A stretch of 54,037 nucleotides of DNA from Nocardioides sp. (lineage in GTDB: Bacteria > Actinomycetota > Actinomycetes > Propionibacteriales > Nocardioidaceae): assembly GCF_030655615.1 (NCBI RefSeq), contig NZ_JAURVJ010000156.1:1-54037 (forward strand), in the 5' to 3' direction. The position numbers and the translations under genes are program-made. The notes beneath the pieces are model-generated. The model had not been told where the DNA came from. It saw nothing but the letters and a program-made list of their open reading frames with translations, and ran no database searches. Below, piece by piece: positions 8,278 through 16,373 of the stretch (its first letter is position 1; the number at the start of each line of letters is the position of its first letter).

Positions 8278-8870
8278 GCGGCGACCTCGGCGTCACCGGC
8301 CTGCTCGCGCTCTTCGGCGTCGTCGCCTTCGGTGCCGTCATCCCGGTCGTCCCGACCGGGGCCGCGGTCAGCGCCGCCGCCGTCCTGGCCCGGGGCGACC
8401 ACCCCTGGGAGCTCGTCCTCGTGCTCCTCGTCGGGGGAGCCGGGGCCTGGACCGGCGACCTGGTGACCTATGCCGTCCTGCGCGCTGCCGGGGCGCCCCT
8501 GGCCCAACGCGTCGGCTGGCTGCACGCCGACGACCCCGACGGCACCCTGCAGCACCTACGGGCACGCCTCGAGGCCGACGAGGTGCGCTCGCTGCTGCTC
8601 TCGCGGCTGGTGCCCGGTGGGCGGGTGCCCGTCCTGCTGGCGGCCGCCCTCGGCGGCTACCCCGTGCGCCGCTTCGCCAGCGCCGACGTGGGCGCGGCGC
8701 TGCTCTGGGCGGCCGTCTACGGCGCGATCGGCGTCGTCGGCGACGCGCTCATCCCCGACCCGGTCGTCGCGATCGTGGTGGTCATCGTCTTCGTGGTCCT
8801 CCTCGGCGTCGTGCTGCCACGGCTCAGGAGCCGCGGCCGCAGCGAGGTCAGACCGGCGGAGAGGGCGTGA
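8274..8870 (+). CDS. DedA/VTT-domain membrane protein
   Basis: A 198-residue integral membrane protein of the DedA (SNARE-associated/VTT) type with about five hydrophobic segments. LLSRLVPGGRVPVLLAAALG in the middle matches the family R-x-x-P-G-x-R element. DedA proteins act as lipid scramblases or flippases, with undecaprenyl phosphate among known substrates. The GTG start overlaps the MBL stop by 4 bp. Its 3' end overlaps the convergent serB gene by 23 bp. Confidence 0.82.
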   Translation: MSGDLGVTGLLALFGVVAFGAVIPVVPTGAAVSAAAVLARGDHPWELVLVLLVGGAGAWTGDLVTYAVLRAAGAPLAQRVGWLHADDPDGTLQHLRARLEADEVRSLLLSRLVPGGRVPVLLAAALGGYPVRRFASADVGAALLWAAVYGAIGVVGDALIPDPVVAIVVVIVFVVLLGVVLPRLRSRGRSEVRPAERA

Positions 8871-10080
8871 CGATGCCGGCCTCGGCGTCGGCCGCCTCGA
8901 TCTCCTCGCGGGAGATGCCGAGCAGGTAGAGGATCGAGTCGAGGTAGGGCACGTTGACCGTCGTGTCGGCGGCCTCCTGCACGATCTTGCGGGCGTTGTA
9001 GGCGACCCCGAGACCCGCGGCGTTGAGCATGTCGAGGTCGTTGGCGCCGTCGCCGATCGCGATCGTCGCGGCGATCGGTACGCCGACCTCGTCGGCGAAC
9101 TCGCGCAGCGCCTGGGCCTTGCCGGCCCGGTCGACCACGGCGCCGACGATCTCGCCGGTGATCTTGCCGTCAACGATCTCGAGCTCGTTGGCACGGGCGA
9201 AGTGGATGCCGAGGTCGGCGGCGAGGCGGTCGGTGATCTGGCTGAACCCGCCGCTCACGATCGCGAACCGGTAGCCGAGCCGGCGCAGCGTGCGCACCAT
9301 GGTGCGGGCGCCCGGCGTGACCACGATGGCGTCGTACACGCGGTCGAGGGTGGAGGCGTCGAGCCCCGAGAGCAGCTTGACCCGCTCGCGCAGCGAGGCC
9401 TCGAAGTCGAGCTCGCCGCGCATGGCCGCCTCGGTCACCGCCGCCACCTCGGCCTCGTGGCCGGCGTGGGCGGCCAGCATCTCGATGACCTCGCCCTGGA
9501 TGAGCGTGCTGTCGACGTCCATCACGATCAGGCGCACGCCGCGGCGCAGCAGCGTGGCCGGCTGGACCGCGATGTCGATGCCCTGGGCGGACGCCTCCGC
9601 CGCCAGCAGGGTGCGCAGGTGGTCGGGGTCGGCGCCGGAGACGTGCAGGTCGATCGCGGTGACCGGGTAGCGCGCCATCCGCTCGATGCGGTCGATGTTG
9701 CCGCCGGTGTCGGCGATCCGGCCCGCGACGGCAGCCATGTGACCGGCCTTGAGCGGGCTGCCGATCACCGTGACGTGGGCCCGGCCGGCGGCCCGGGCGC
9801 GGTTGTCGCCGGTGCCGCGCTCGATCTCGACGAGCATGCCGAGGTCGGCTCCGGTCTGCTCGACGGCCCGGGCGACCTTCTTCCAGTCCCGCGGCGCGGT
9901 CACGAGGACACCCAGGATCAGCCGGCGCCGCAAGATGATCTGCTCGATGTCGATGACCTCGACCCCGGCCGACGTCAGTGCGCTGAACACCGACGAGGTC
10001 ACGCCCGGACGATCCTTGCCGGTCAGGGTGACCAGGAGGGTGTCGGGACGCCCGTCCGGTGCGCCTGGCCGCGTGCTCAT
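8848..10080 (-). CDS. serB: Phosphoserine phosphatase with N-terminal ACT domains
   Basis: Last step of serine biosynthesis (O-phosphoserine to serine); HAD superfamily, 410 residues. Residues about 14-90 and 100-175 form two ACT-like regulatory domains (TLTGKDRPGVTSSVF). The HAD nucleophile motif is VMDVDSTL (Asp188), followed by SGGFSQI and IGDGANDLDML. The long two-ACT form is usual in actinobacteria, where serine feedback is known. The ATG at 10080 begins MSTRPGAPDG; a possible TAACCT box lies 8 nt upstream. The 3' end overlaps the DedA gene by 23 bp in convergent orientation. Confidence 0.94.
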   Translation of the reverse strand: MSTRPGAPDGRPDTLLVTLTGKDRPGVTSSVFSALTSAGVEVIDIEQIILRRRLILGVLVTAPRDWKKVARAVEQTGADLGMLVEIERGTGDNRARAAGRAHVTVIGSPLKAGHMAAVAGRIADTGGNIDRIERMARYPVTAIDLHVSGADPDHLRTLLAAEASAQGIDIAVQPATLLRRGVRLIVMDVDSTLIQGEVIEMLAAHAGHEAEVAAVTEAAMRGELDFEASLRERVKLLSGLDASTLDRVYDAIVVTPGARTMVRTLRRLGYRFAIVSGGFSQITDRLAADLGIHFARANELEIVDGKITGEIVGAVVDRAGKAQALREFADEVGVPIAATIAIGDGANDLDMLNAAGLGVAYNARKIVQEAADTTVNVPYLDSILYLLGISREEIEAADAEAGIVTPSPPV

Positions 10081-10118
10081 CGCGGTGCAGGTTATCGGTC
10101 GGCCCCGGACTGTCGGTG

Positions 10119-10158
10119 GTCGCGTCCATGCTGGTGGCGTCCTCAGCATGGACGCGAC
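10119..10158. promoter_or_regulatory. Perfect 15-bp inverted repeat between serB and the VOC gene
   Basis: The arms GTCGCGTCCATGCTG (10119-10133) and CAGCATGGACGCGAC (10144-10158) are perfectly complementary around a 10-nt loop. It sits in the 124-bp divergent intergenic region, 47 bp before the VOC ATG. It could be an operator for one or both genes or a 5' UTR hairpin. Confidence 0.6.
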
Positions 10159-10204
10159 ACCAGGACCACCACGACACCATCGCCACGACCGGAGGGAACC
10201 CACC

Positions 10205-10570
10205 ATGAGCGACCAGCAGCACCACGTCCACCACGCGATCGACTACGTCGAGATCACCGTCACCGACCTCGGGCGGGCCAAGGCGTTCTATGCCGCGGCG
10301 TTCGGCTGGTCGTTCAACGACTACGGGCCCGACTACGCCGGGATCCGCTGGTCCGACGGCGAGGGCGAGGTCGGCGGGCTCGGCGTCGGCACGCCGTCGG
10401 GCGCCGGGGGAGTCCTGGTGCTCCTCTACTCCGACGACCTCGACGCGACCGTCGCCGCGGTCGACGGGGCCGGAGGCACCGCAGAGGCGCCCTACGACTT
10501 CCCGGGCGGCCGGCGGTTCCTCTTCACCGACCCCGACGGCAACCGGCTGGGGGCGTGGACGGCGGCATGA
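10205..10570 (+). CDS. VOC (glyoxalase/bleomycin-resistance) family protein
   Basis: A 121-residue vicinal-oxygen-chelate fold protein with two beta-alpha-beta3 units: DYVEITVTDLGRAKAFYAAA opens the first and FTDPDGNRLGAW closes the second. Catalytic metal ligands cannot be assigned with certainty (His near the N-terminus, Glu at EITV). The N-terminus is His-rich (DQQHHVHHA). The ATG is preceded by GGAGGG at about 8 nt, a true Shine-Dalgarno unlike many neighbours. Substrate unknown. Confidence 0.85.
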   Translation: MSDQQHHVHHAIDYVEITVTDLGRAKAFYAAAFGWSFNDYGPDYAGIRWSDGEGEVGGLGVGTPSGAGGVLVLLYSDDLDATVAAVDGAGGTAEAPYDFPGGRRFLFTDPDGNRLGAWTAA

Positions 10571-10577
10571 CGGGCGG

Positions 10578-11309
10578 TCAGTCGGGCGGCCACACCTCGG
10601 GCGAGCAGGCCGCCACCAGCGCGCGTCGGCCGGCCCGGGCCAGGGGCGCGAGCGCCGAGCGCCGCTGCTCCATCTCGACGACGGTGAGGGCGCCCCCGTC
10701 GTCCTCCAGCGCGAGCTCGGCGATGCCGAGCGCCTGGAGTCCTCGCGACGCCAGGTCCACGCACCGGGGCGGGATCCCCGGAGGGGCGGCCACGGCCGGG
10801 CGGTGACGCAGGTTCATCAGCCGGTCGGCGACCTCGGGGCGCCAGCGGGCGACGTCGAGCGCGGCCAGGCGGTCGGCCGAGTCGAGCAGCACCCCGCGCA
10901 ACGCACGGTCGGCCTCGCCCACGTCGGGCAGCGGTCGGCGCCGGGCCGGCAGCAGCGTCCACTCGACCGTCGGGCCGACCCGGGTGGGCACGAGCGCCGC
11001 GTCGGCGCCGAGCGCGACGACCGCCTCGCCGGCCTCGAGGGCGGCGGCGTTGAGCTCGCTCGGCCCGCCCAGACCGACAGGGTCACCCTCGGCCGGGAAG
11101 GCCGCTCCGAACGCCGTGGCGCCGGCCGCGCGCAGTGACGCGAGCGTGGTGACGAGGCCGGTGTCGGGTCCGAGCACGAGGTGGGTGACGTCGCCGTCGA
11201 GGACGCCGTCGAGCAGGTCGTCGGGCCCGACGTGACCGCGCAGCCAGGCTGTGGCCCACCAGGCCAGGCGGCCCGAGACGGGGAGCGGGCTGGTCGTGTC
11301 GGTCGGCAC
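10578..11309 (-). CDS. Conserved-looking hypothetical protein
   Basis: A 243-residue soluble protein I do not recognise as a characterised family. It is Ala/Leu/Arg-rich with no signal peptide or membrane segment; features are HVGPDDLLDGVL near the N-terminus and DRLMNLRHRPAVAAPPG in the C-terminal half. Codon use is like its neighbours, so it is probably a real resident gene. The GTG at 11309 is chosen because a TACGTT box lies 6 nt upstream. It is divergent from the ABC ATPase gene, with 55 bp between starts. Confidence 0.72.
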   Translation of the reverse strand: MPTDTTSPLPVSGRLAWWATAWLRGHVGPDDLLDGVLDGDVTHLVLGPDTGLVTTLASLRAAGATAFGAAFPAEGDPVGLGGPSELNAAALEAGEAVVALGADAALVPTRVGPTVEWTLLPARRRPLPDVGEADRALRGVLLDSADRLAALDVARWRPEVADRLMNLRHRPAVAAPPGIPPRCVDLASRGLQALGIAELALEDDGGALTVVEMEQRRSALAPLARAGRRALVAACSPEVWPPD

Positions 11310-11315
11310 GGCCCG

Positions 11316-11321
11316 AACGTA
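11316..11321 (-). promoter_or_regulatory. Leaderless -10 box for hypothetical gene at 11309
   Basis: TACGTT on the minus strand, 6 nt before the GTG. Confidence 0.55.
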
Positions 11322-11352
11322 GCGCGCTGCACCTACGTCTCGGGGCACGCCT

Positions 11353-11358
11353 TAGGGT
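11353..11358 (+). promoter_or_regulatory. Leaderless -10 box for ABC ATPase gene
   Basis: TAGGGT, 6 nt before the ATG at 11365. Confidence 0.6.
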
Positions 11359-11364
11359 GACGCC

Positions 11365-12159
<795 letters not shown>

Positions 12160-12184
12160 ACGGCACCCGTGCGGGGGCGCGCAC

Positions 12185-12190
12185 TAGGCT
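12185..12190 (+). promoter_or_regulatory. Leaderless -10 box for nfeD-like gene
   Basis: TAGGCT, 6 nt before the ATG at 12197. Confidence 0.6.
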
Positions 12191-12196
12191 GACGCC

Positions 12197-12661
12197 ATGG
12201 GCGAGTGGCTGAGCGACAACGCGTGGAGCGTGTGGCTCGCCGTCGCCGCCGTCCTCGGCGTCGCCGAGCTGATGAGCCTCGACCTGGTCCTCGTCATGCT
12301 GGCCGTCGGCGCGCTCGCCGGCATGGTCACGGCGGTGCTCGGTGCGCCGGTCGTGCTGCAGCTGCTGGTCGCCGGTGGCGCCGCGGCCGCGATGCTCACC
12401 CTGGTGCGCCCCTCGGTGGTCAAGCGGCTCCACACCGGTCCCGACCTGCGGCTGGGCCACGGCAAGCTCGTCGGCCAGCAGGCCGTCGTCACCGAGCGGA
12501 TGACCGGGCACGAGACGGGGCGGATCCGCATCGGCGGCGAGATCTGGTCGGCGACGCCCTACGACGACACGTTGTCCATCGAGGCGGGCGAGACCGTCGA
12601 GGTGCTGCAGATCCGTGGTGCGACCGCCCTGGTCCACCCGGTCCCGAGCCTGGAGGGTTGA
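12197..12661 (+). CDS. NfeD family membrane protein
   Basis: A 154-residue NfeD-like protein: two or three hydrophobic segments (residues about 10-75) followed by a C-terminal OB-fold domain (about 90-150), seen around GKLVGQQAVVTERMTGHETG and GEIWSATPYDD. Such proteins partner SPFH proteins in membrane microdomains, and an SPFH gene follows 3 bp downstream, supporting the pairing. It lacks the N-terminal ClpP-like protease of long NfeD forms. Confidence 0.87.
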   Translation: MGEWLSDNAWSVWLAVAAVLGVAELMSLDLVLVMLAVGALAGMVTAVLGAPVVLQLLVAGGAAAAMLTLVRPSVVKRLHTGPDLRLGHGKLVGQQAVVTERMTGHETGRIRIGGEIWSATPYDDTLSIEAGETVEVLQIRGATALVHPVPSLEG

Positions 12662-12664
12662 GAC

Positions 12665-13810
12665 ATGGCGTTTCTGATCGTGCTGGGCGTGCTGCTGGTG
12701 TTCCTGGTGGTGCTGCTGTCCAAGACGATCCGGATCGTGCCGCAGGCGCGGGCGGGCATCGTCGAGCGCTTCGGCAAGTACAAGGAGACGCTTCCCGCCG
12801 GGCTCAACACGGTGGTGCCGTTCGTCGACAAGGTGCGCTACCAGATCGACCTGCGCGAGCAGGTCGTCAGCTTCCCGCCGCAGCCGGTGATCACCGAGGA
12901 CAACCTCGTGGTCGCCATCGACACCGTCATCTACTTCCAGGTCACCGACCCGGTCGCGGCGACCTACGAGATCGCCAACTACATCCAGGCCGTCGAGCAG
13001 CTGACGATGACGACGCTGCGCAACATCGTCGGCGGGATGACGCTCGAGGAGACACTGACCAGCCGCGACTCCATCAACTCCGGGCTGCGAGGCGTCCTCG
13101 ACGACGCGACCGGCAAGTGGGGCATCCGCGTCAACCGCGTCGAGATCAAGGGCATCGACCCGCCGCCCTCGATCAAGGACTCGATGGAGAAGCAGATGCG
13201 CGCCGACCGCGACAAGCGCGCGCAGATCCTCACCGCCGAGGGCGGCCGGCAGGCCGCGATCCTCACCGCCGAGGGTCAGAAGCAGTCCGCGATCCTCACC
13301 GCCGAGGGCGAGCGGGAGTCGCAGATCCTGAGCGCCCAGGGTGAGCGGGAGTCGCAGATCCTGCGCGCCCAGGGTGAGGGCCAGGCCATCCAGACCGTCT
13401 TCCAGGCCATCCACGACGGGCAGCCCGACCAGTCGTTGCTCGCCTACCAGTACCTCCAGATGATCCCCAAGATCGCTGCGGGCGACGCCAACAAGGTCTG
13501 GATCGTGCCGAGCGAGCTCGGCAAGGCCCTCGAGGGCCTGGGCTCCACGATGAACGAGCTGCGCGGCATCCCCCAGGAGGTCGACGGCCCCCGGACGCGT
13601 GTCGACATGGGTCCGTCCGAGCCCCAGGTCCCGCAGGTCGCCGGGTCCGACGCCCACGACGCCGTCAAGCAGGCGATCGCCGCCGCCGAGAGCGCTGCCC
13701 ACCCGGAGCGCACCGACCCGGCGATCGACCCGAGCAACGTCCCGCCCGAGGCCCCGGCCCCGGCTCCTGAGGTCCCGACCGAGGCCCCACCCGAGCCCAC
13801 GCAGGAGTGA
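12665..13810 (+). CDS. SPFH/Band 7 (stomatin/flotillin-like) protein
   Basis: A 381-residue SPFH protein: one N-terminal membrane anchor (2-22), the Band 7 domain from about 25 to 185 (KTIRIVPQARAGIVERFGKY, GIRVNRVEIKGIDPP), then a helical region. The helix holds five 11-residue repeats beginning IL-[TSR]-A-[EQ]-G, encoded by 33-bp tandem repeats. A Pro/Ala-rich acidic tail ends the protein. SPFH proteins oligomerise under the inner membrane and scaffold microdomains with NfeD. RBS GGAGGG lies at the end of nfeD. The GTGA overlap couples it to the permease gene. Confidence 0.9.
   Translation: MAFLIVLGVLLVFLVVLLSKTIRIVPQARAGIVERFGKYKETLPAGLNTVVPFVDKVRYQIDLREQVVSFPPQPVITEDNLVVAIDTVIYFQVTDPVAATYEIANYIQAVEQLTMTTLRNIVGGMTLEETLTSRDSINSGLRGVLDDATGKWGIRVNRVEIKGIDPPPSIKDSMEKQMRADRDKRAQILTAEGGRQAAILTAEGQKQSAILTAEGERESQILSAQGERESQILRAQGEGQAIQTVFQAIHDGQPDQSLLAYQYLQMIPKIAAGDANKVWIVPSELGKALEGLGSTMNELRGIPQEVDGPRTRVDMGPSEPQVPQVAGSDAHDAVKQAIAAAESAAHPERTDPAIDPSNVPPEAPAPAPEVPTEAPPEPTQE
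13225..13389 (+). repeat. Five 33-bp tandem repeats inside the SPFH gene
   Basis: The unit encodes 11 residues (variants ILTAEGGRQAA, ILTAEGQKQSA, ILTAEGERESQ, ILSAQGERESQ, ILRAQGEGQAI). Units 1-3 are very similar at DNA level, so copy number could change by slippage. Confidence 0.85.
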
Positions 13811-14571
13811 GCCCGCTCGAGTCCGTCCTGGTCGCCCTCGCCGGTCTGGCCGCCGGTACGATCAACTCGGTCGTCGGGTCGGGCACGCTGATCACGTTCC
13901 CCACGCTGCTGGCGTTCGGCGTGCCGCCGGTGACGGCCAACGTCTCCAACAACATCGGGCTGGTGCCCGGATCCGTGGCCGGCGCGGTGGGCTACCGCGA
14001 CGAGCTGACCGGTCAGCGCAGCCGCGTGCTGCGGCTGCTCAGCGCGTCGGTCGTCGGTGGTGCGATCGGTGCGGTGCTGCTGCTGGTGCTGCCCGACGGT
14101 GCGTTCGAGGCCGTCGTACCCGTCCTGATCATGCTCGGCGTCCTCCTCGTCATCGGCCAACCGCGACTGTCGGCCTGGGTCAGGAAGAGGGCCGAGGCGC
14201 GCGGCGTCGAGCAGGACGAGGGCGCCTGGTGGGTGTGGCCCGCCGTCCTGCTCACCGGGGTCTACGGCGGCTACTTCGGTGCGGCCCAGGGGGTGCTGCT
14301 GATGGGCGTCCTCGGCATCGGCATCGCCCAGTCGCTGCAGCGGAGCAACGCGGTCAAGAACGTCCTCGCCGCCGCCGTCAACGGCATCGCCGGCGTGATC
14401 TTCGTCGTCGTCGCCGACGTCGACTGGCGGATCGTGGCACTCATCGGCGCCGGGTCTGTCGTCGGCGGCCTGCTGGGCGCGCGGATCGGCAAGAAGCTGC
14501 CGCCGCTCGCCCTGCGCACGGTCATCGTCGCGGTCGGGCTGACCGCGTTCGTCGTGATCCTGGCCAGCTGA
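13807..14571 (+). CDS. TauE/SafE family sulfite/organosulfur-type permease
   Basis: A 254-residue membrane protein with about eight hydrophobic segments and the family's two-fold pattern: AGTINSVVGSGTLITFPTLL near the N-terminus and VYGGYFGAAQGVLLMGVLG in the second half. TauE/SafE proteins export or import sulfonates, sulfite or related anions; the substrate here is unknown. The GTG start overlaps the SPFH stop (GTGA). It ends 13 bp before the convergent small membrane gene. Confidence 0.88.
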   Translation: MSPLESVLVALAGLAAGTINSVVGSGTLITFPTLLAFGVPPVTANVSNNIGLVPGSVAGAVGYRDELTGQRSRVLRLLSASVVGGAIGAVLLLVLPDGAFEAVVPVLIMLGVLLVIGQPRLSAWVRKRAEARGVEQDEGAWWVWPAVLLTGVYGGYFGAAQGVLLMGVLGIGIAQSLQRSNAVKNVLAAAVNGIAGVIFVVVADVDWRIVALIGAGSVVGGLLGARIGKKLPPLALRTVIVAVGLTAFVVILAS

Positions 14572-14583
14572 GCGGGCCGGACG

Positions 14584-14958
14584 TCAGACGGCTTCGACCG
14601 CCAGCGTCGTCTTCCTCTCGACCCGCAGGCCGAGGAGGCCGGAGACGACGGCGACGGACGCGACCCCGACCAGGGCGAGCCCCAGCTTCCGCGGGAGCGT
14701 GTCGGCCTCGACGGCGGCGTAGGCCGTGGCGGCATCGGCGCCGTCGACGGCTGCCCCGATGAGGACCAGCGTCCGGCGGCCGGATCCCGACGAGAGCAGC
14801 GTCGCGGTGCCGAGGGCGATCTCGCGGGAGCCGAACCACTGGGTCAGCAGCGGGTGGCTCGGCGAGACGCCCATGGTCGAGGCGACGAGCTCGGGCTTGA
14901 CGAGGGAGGCGATGCCGACGCCGATGCGCCCGAGGGAGAGGCTGGTCACGGGGTTCAT
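14584..14958 (-). CDS. Small membrane protein (DUF4267-like)
   Basis: A 124-residue protein with about three to four hydrophobic segments. SLSLGRIGVGIASLVKPELV at the N-terminus and WFGSREIALGTATL resemble DUF4267-type proteins found in actinobacteria; function unknown. The ATG at 14958 is fixed by a TAGGGT box 7 nt upstream. The upstream gene stops 10 bp before this start. Confidence 0.72.
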   Translation of the reverse strand: MNPVTSLSLGRIGVGIASLVKPELVASTMGVSPSHPLLTQWFGSREIALGTATLLSSGSGRRTLVLIGAAVDGADAATAYAAVEADTLPRKLGLALVGVASVAVVSGLLGLRVERKTTLAVEAV

Positions 14959-14965
14959 GGCCGTG

Positions 14966-14971
14966 ACCCTA
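14966..14971 (-). promoter_or_regulatory. Leaderless -10 box for gene at 14958
   Basis: TAGGGT on the minus strand, 7 nt before the ATG. It overlaps the end of the upstream gene (stop codon 14969-14971). Confidence 0.55.
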
Positions 14972-15634
14972 GTGGTTGCTGTGACGGACCCGGGCGCCGT
15001 AGTCCGGGGTCCGGAAGTCGTCGTCCCCGGTGCCGGGACGCTGCCAGTGGTCCAGCACGACGACGTCGTTGCCGTGGGTGCCCTGGACGCTGGCACCGGC
15101 CTGCACCCAGCGCGGCGTCCCGAGGCAGCTGCGGGGGAGCGTGACGGTGACGCGCCCGGTCGGGCGGTCGAAGGACGCCGCGATCTCCGGGCACCCGAGC
15201 CCCTGCGCCCCACCCCCGACATAGACGTTGCCGCACTCGTCGGGCTCCGAGGGCTCGCCGTAGGTCGTCGGCGTCCAGAGCGAGGCGCGCACCGGCCGCT
15301 TCCCGGGGAAGTCGACCACGACGTCGTAGGAGCGGCGGTTGGTCCGCAGCGGCAGCGAGAGGTAGATCTGCTTGAGCTTGCCCAGACCGACGACCCTGAG
15401 GACCAGGGTGACGTCGTCGCCGGTGTGGCGGACGGCGAGGCGCCGGATGTCGCCGTTGCGCGAACGGCCCTCGGTCTCGGTGCCGCACGGCGGCGGGTCG
15501 GGATCGTAGCCGTAGGTGACGGCATCGCCTGTCGGATCGGGTCCGGACCAGGTGTCGGCCCGGGCCGAGCCGGGCACGGCGAGCAGCAGGGCACAGGTCA
15601 GGAGGGCACAGGTCAGGAGGGCGAGACGGCGCAC
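14969..15634 (-). CDS. Secreted protein of unknown function
   Basis: A 221-residue protein with a signal peptide: VGVRRLALLTCALLTCALLL, then AVPGSARA giving a likely cleavage after ARA. The mature part is beta-rich (DVTLVLRVVGLGKLKQIYLS) with several cysteines (CGTE, DECGN, LGCPE, RSCLG) that may form disulfides. No enzyme motif was recognised. The signal peptide contains a duplicated LLTCA encoded by a 15-bp direct repeat. The GTG at 15634 has a CAGACT box 6 nt upstream; another start a few codons upstream is possible. Confidence 0.75.
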   Translation of the reverse strand: MRRLALLTCALLTCALLLAVPGSARADTWSGPDPTGDAVTYGYDPDPPPCGTETEGRSRNGDIRRLAVRHTGDDVTLVLRVVGLGKLKQIYLSLPLRTNRRSYDVVVDFPGKRPVRASLWTPTTYGEPSEPDECGNVYVGGGAQGLGCPEIAASFDRPTGRVTVTLPRSCLGTPRWVQAGASVQGTHGNDVVVLDHWQRPGTGDDDFRTPDYGARVRHSNH

Positions 15635-15640
15635 CCCGAC

Positions 15641-15646
15641 AGTCTG
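15641..15646 (-). promoter_or_regulatory. Possible leaderless -10 box for the secreted protein gene
   Basis: CAGACT on the minus strand, 6 nt before the GTG at 15634. Confidence 0.4.
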
Positions 15647-15705
15647 ACGGACGGGACGGTCCGTGGGCCGCACCCGCGCTCGAGGGCGCGTGAGAGCGTG
15701 GCGGC

Positions 15706-16366
15706 ATGGAGCTCTACGACGTCATGCGCACCACCCCGGCGGTCCGCGAGTTCACCGACGACCCGCTGCCGGACGCGACGCTGCGGCGGATCCTCGAGCA
15801 CGCGCGGTTCGCGCCCAGCGGCGGCAACCGCCAGGGCGCCCACGTCGTCGTGGTCCGCGAGCAGGCGACCCGGGAGCGCCTGGCGGCGCTCTACCCGAGC
15901 GCGGTGCGGCGCTACGTCGCGCAGGGAAAGGCCGGTGAGAACCCGTGGAACAGCATCGACCCGCCCGGGCCGACGACCGACGAGATCGCGGCCACCGAGG
16001 TGCCGGGCCGGTTCACCGACCCGGTGCTCCACGCCCCCGGTCGTGCTGGTGTTCTTCGTCGACCTCTCGGTCGTGGCCTCGATGGACCAGGACCTCGACC
16101 GGGTCGGCGTGATCAGCGGCGGCTCGGTCTATCCGCTCGTCTGGAACGTGCTGCTCGCTGCCCGCAACGAGGGCCTCGGCGGCACCATCACCACGATGGC
16201 CGCCGTCGAGGAGCCGGCGGTCAAGGCACTCTTCGGCGTGCCCGACACGTTCGCCGTGGCGGCCGTCGTCCCCCTCGGTACCCCGGTCAAGGTCCTCACC
16301 AAGCTCAAGCGGCAGCCGATCGAGGAGTTCGTGACGCGGGAGCGCTACGACGGACCGCCGCTCTGA
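15706..16366 (+). pseudogene. Nitroreductase family protein, frameshifted
   Basis: The first frame (15706 to about 16038) encodes a clear nitroreductase N-terminus: ELYDVMRTTPAVREFTDDPL, then RFAPSGGNRQGAHVVVV for FMN phosphate binding. Homology continues in the +1 frame from about 16040 with VVLVFFVDLSVVASMDQDLD, GGSVYPLVWNVLLAARNEGLGG, and ends RERYDGPPL at 16366. One extra base in the C5G2 run at 16033-16040 explains the break. Restored length would be about 219 residues, normal for the family. It could be a real recent pseudogene or a homopolymer sequencing error; both halves keep good family sequence, so any inactivation is recent. Confidence 0.85.
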
Positions 16367-16373
16367 GCCTGCG

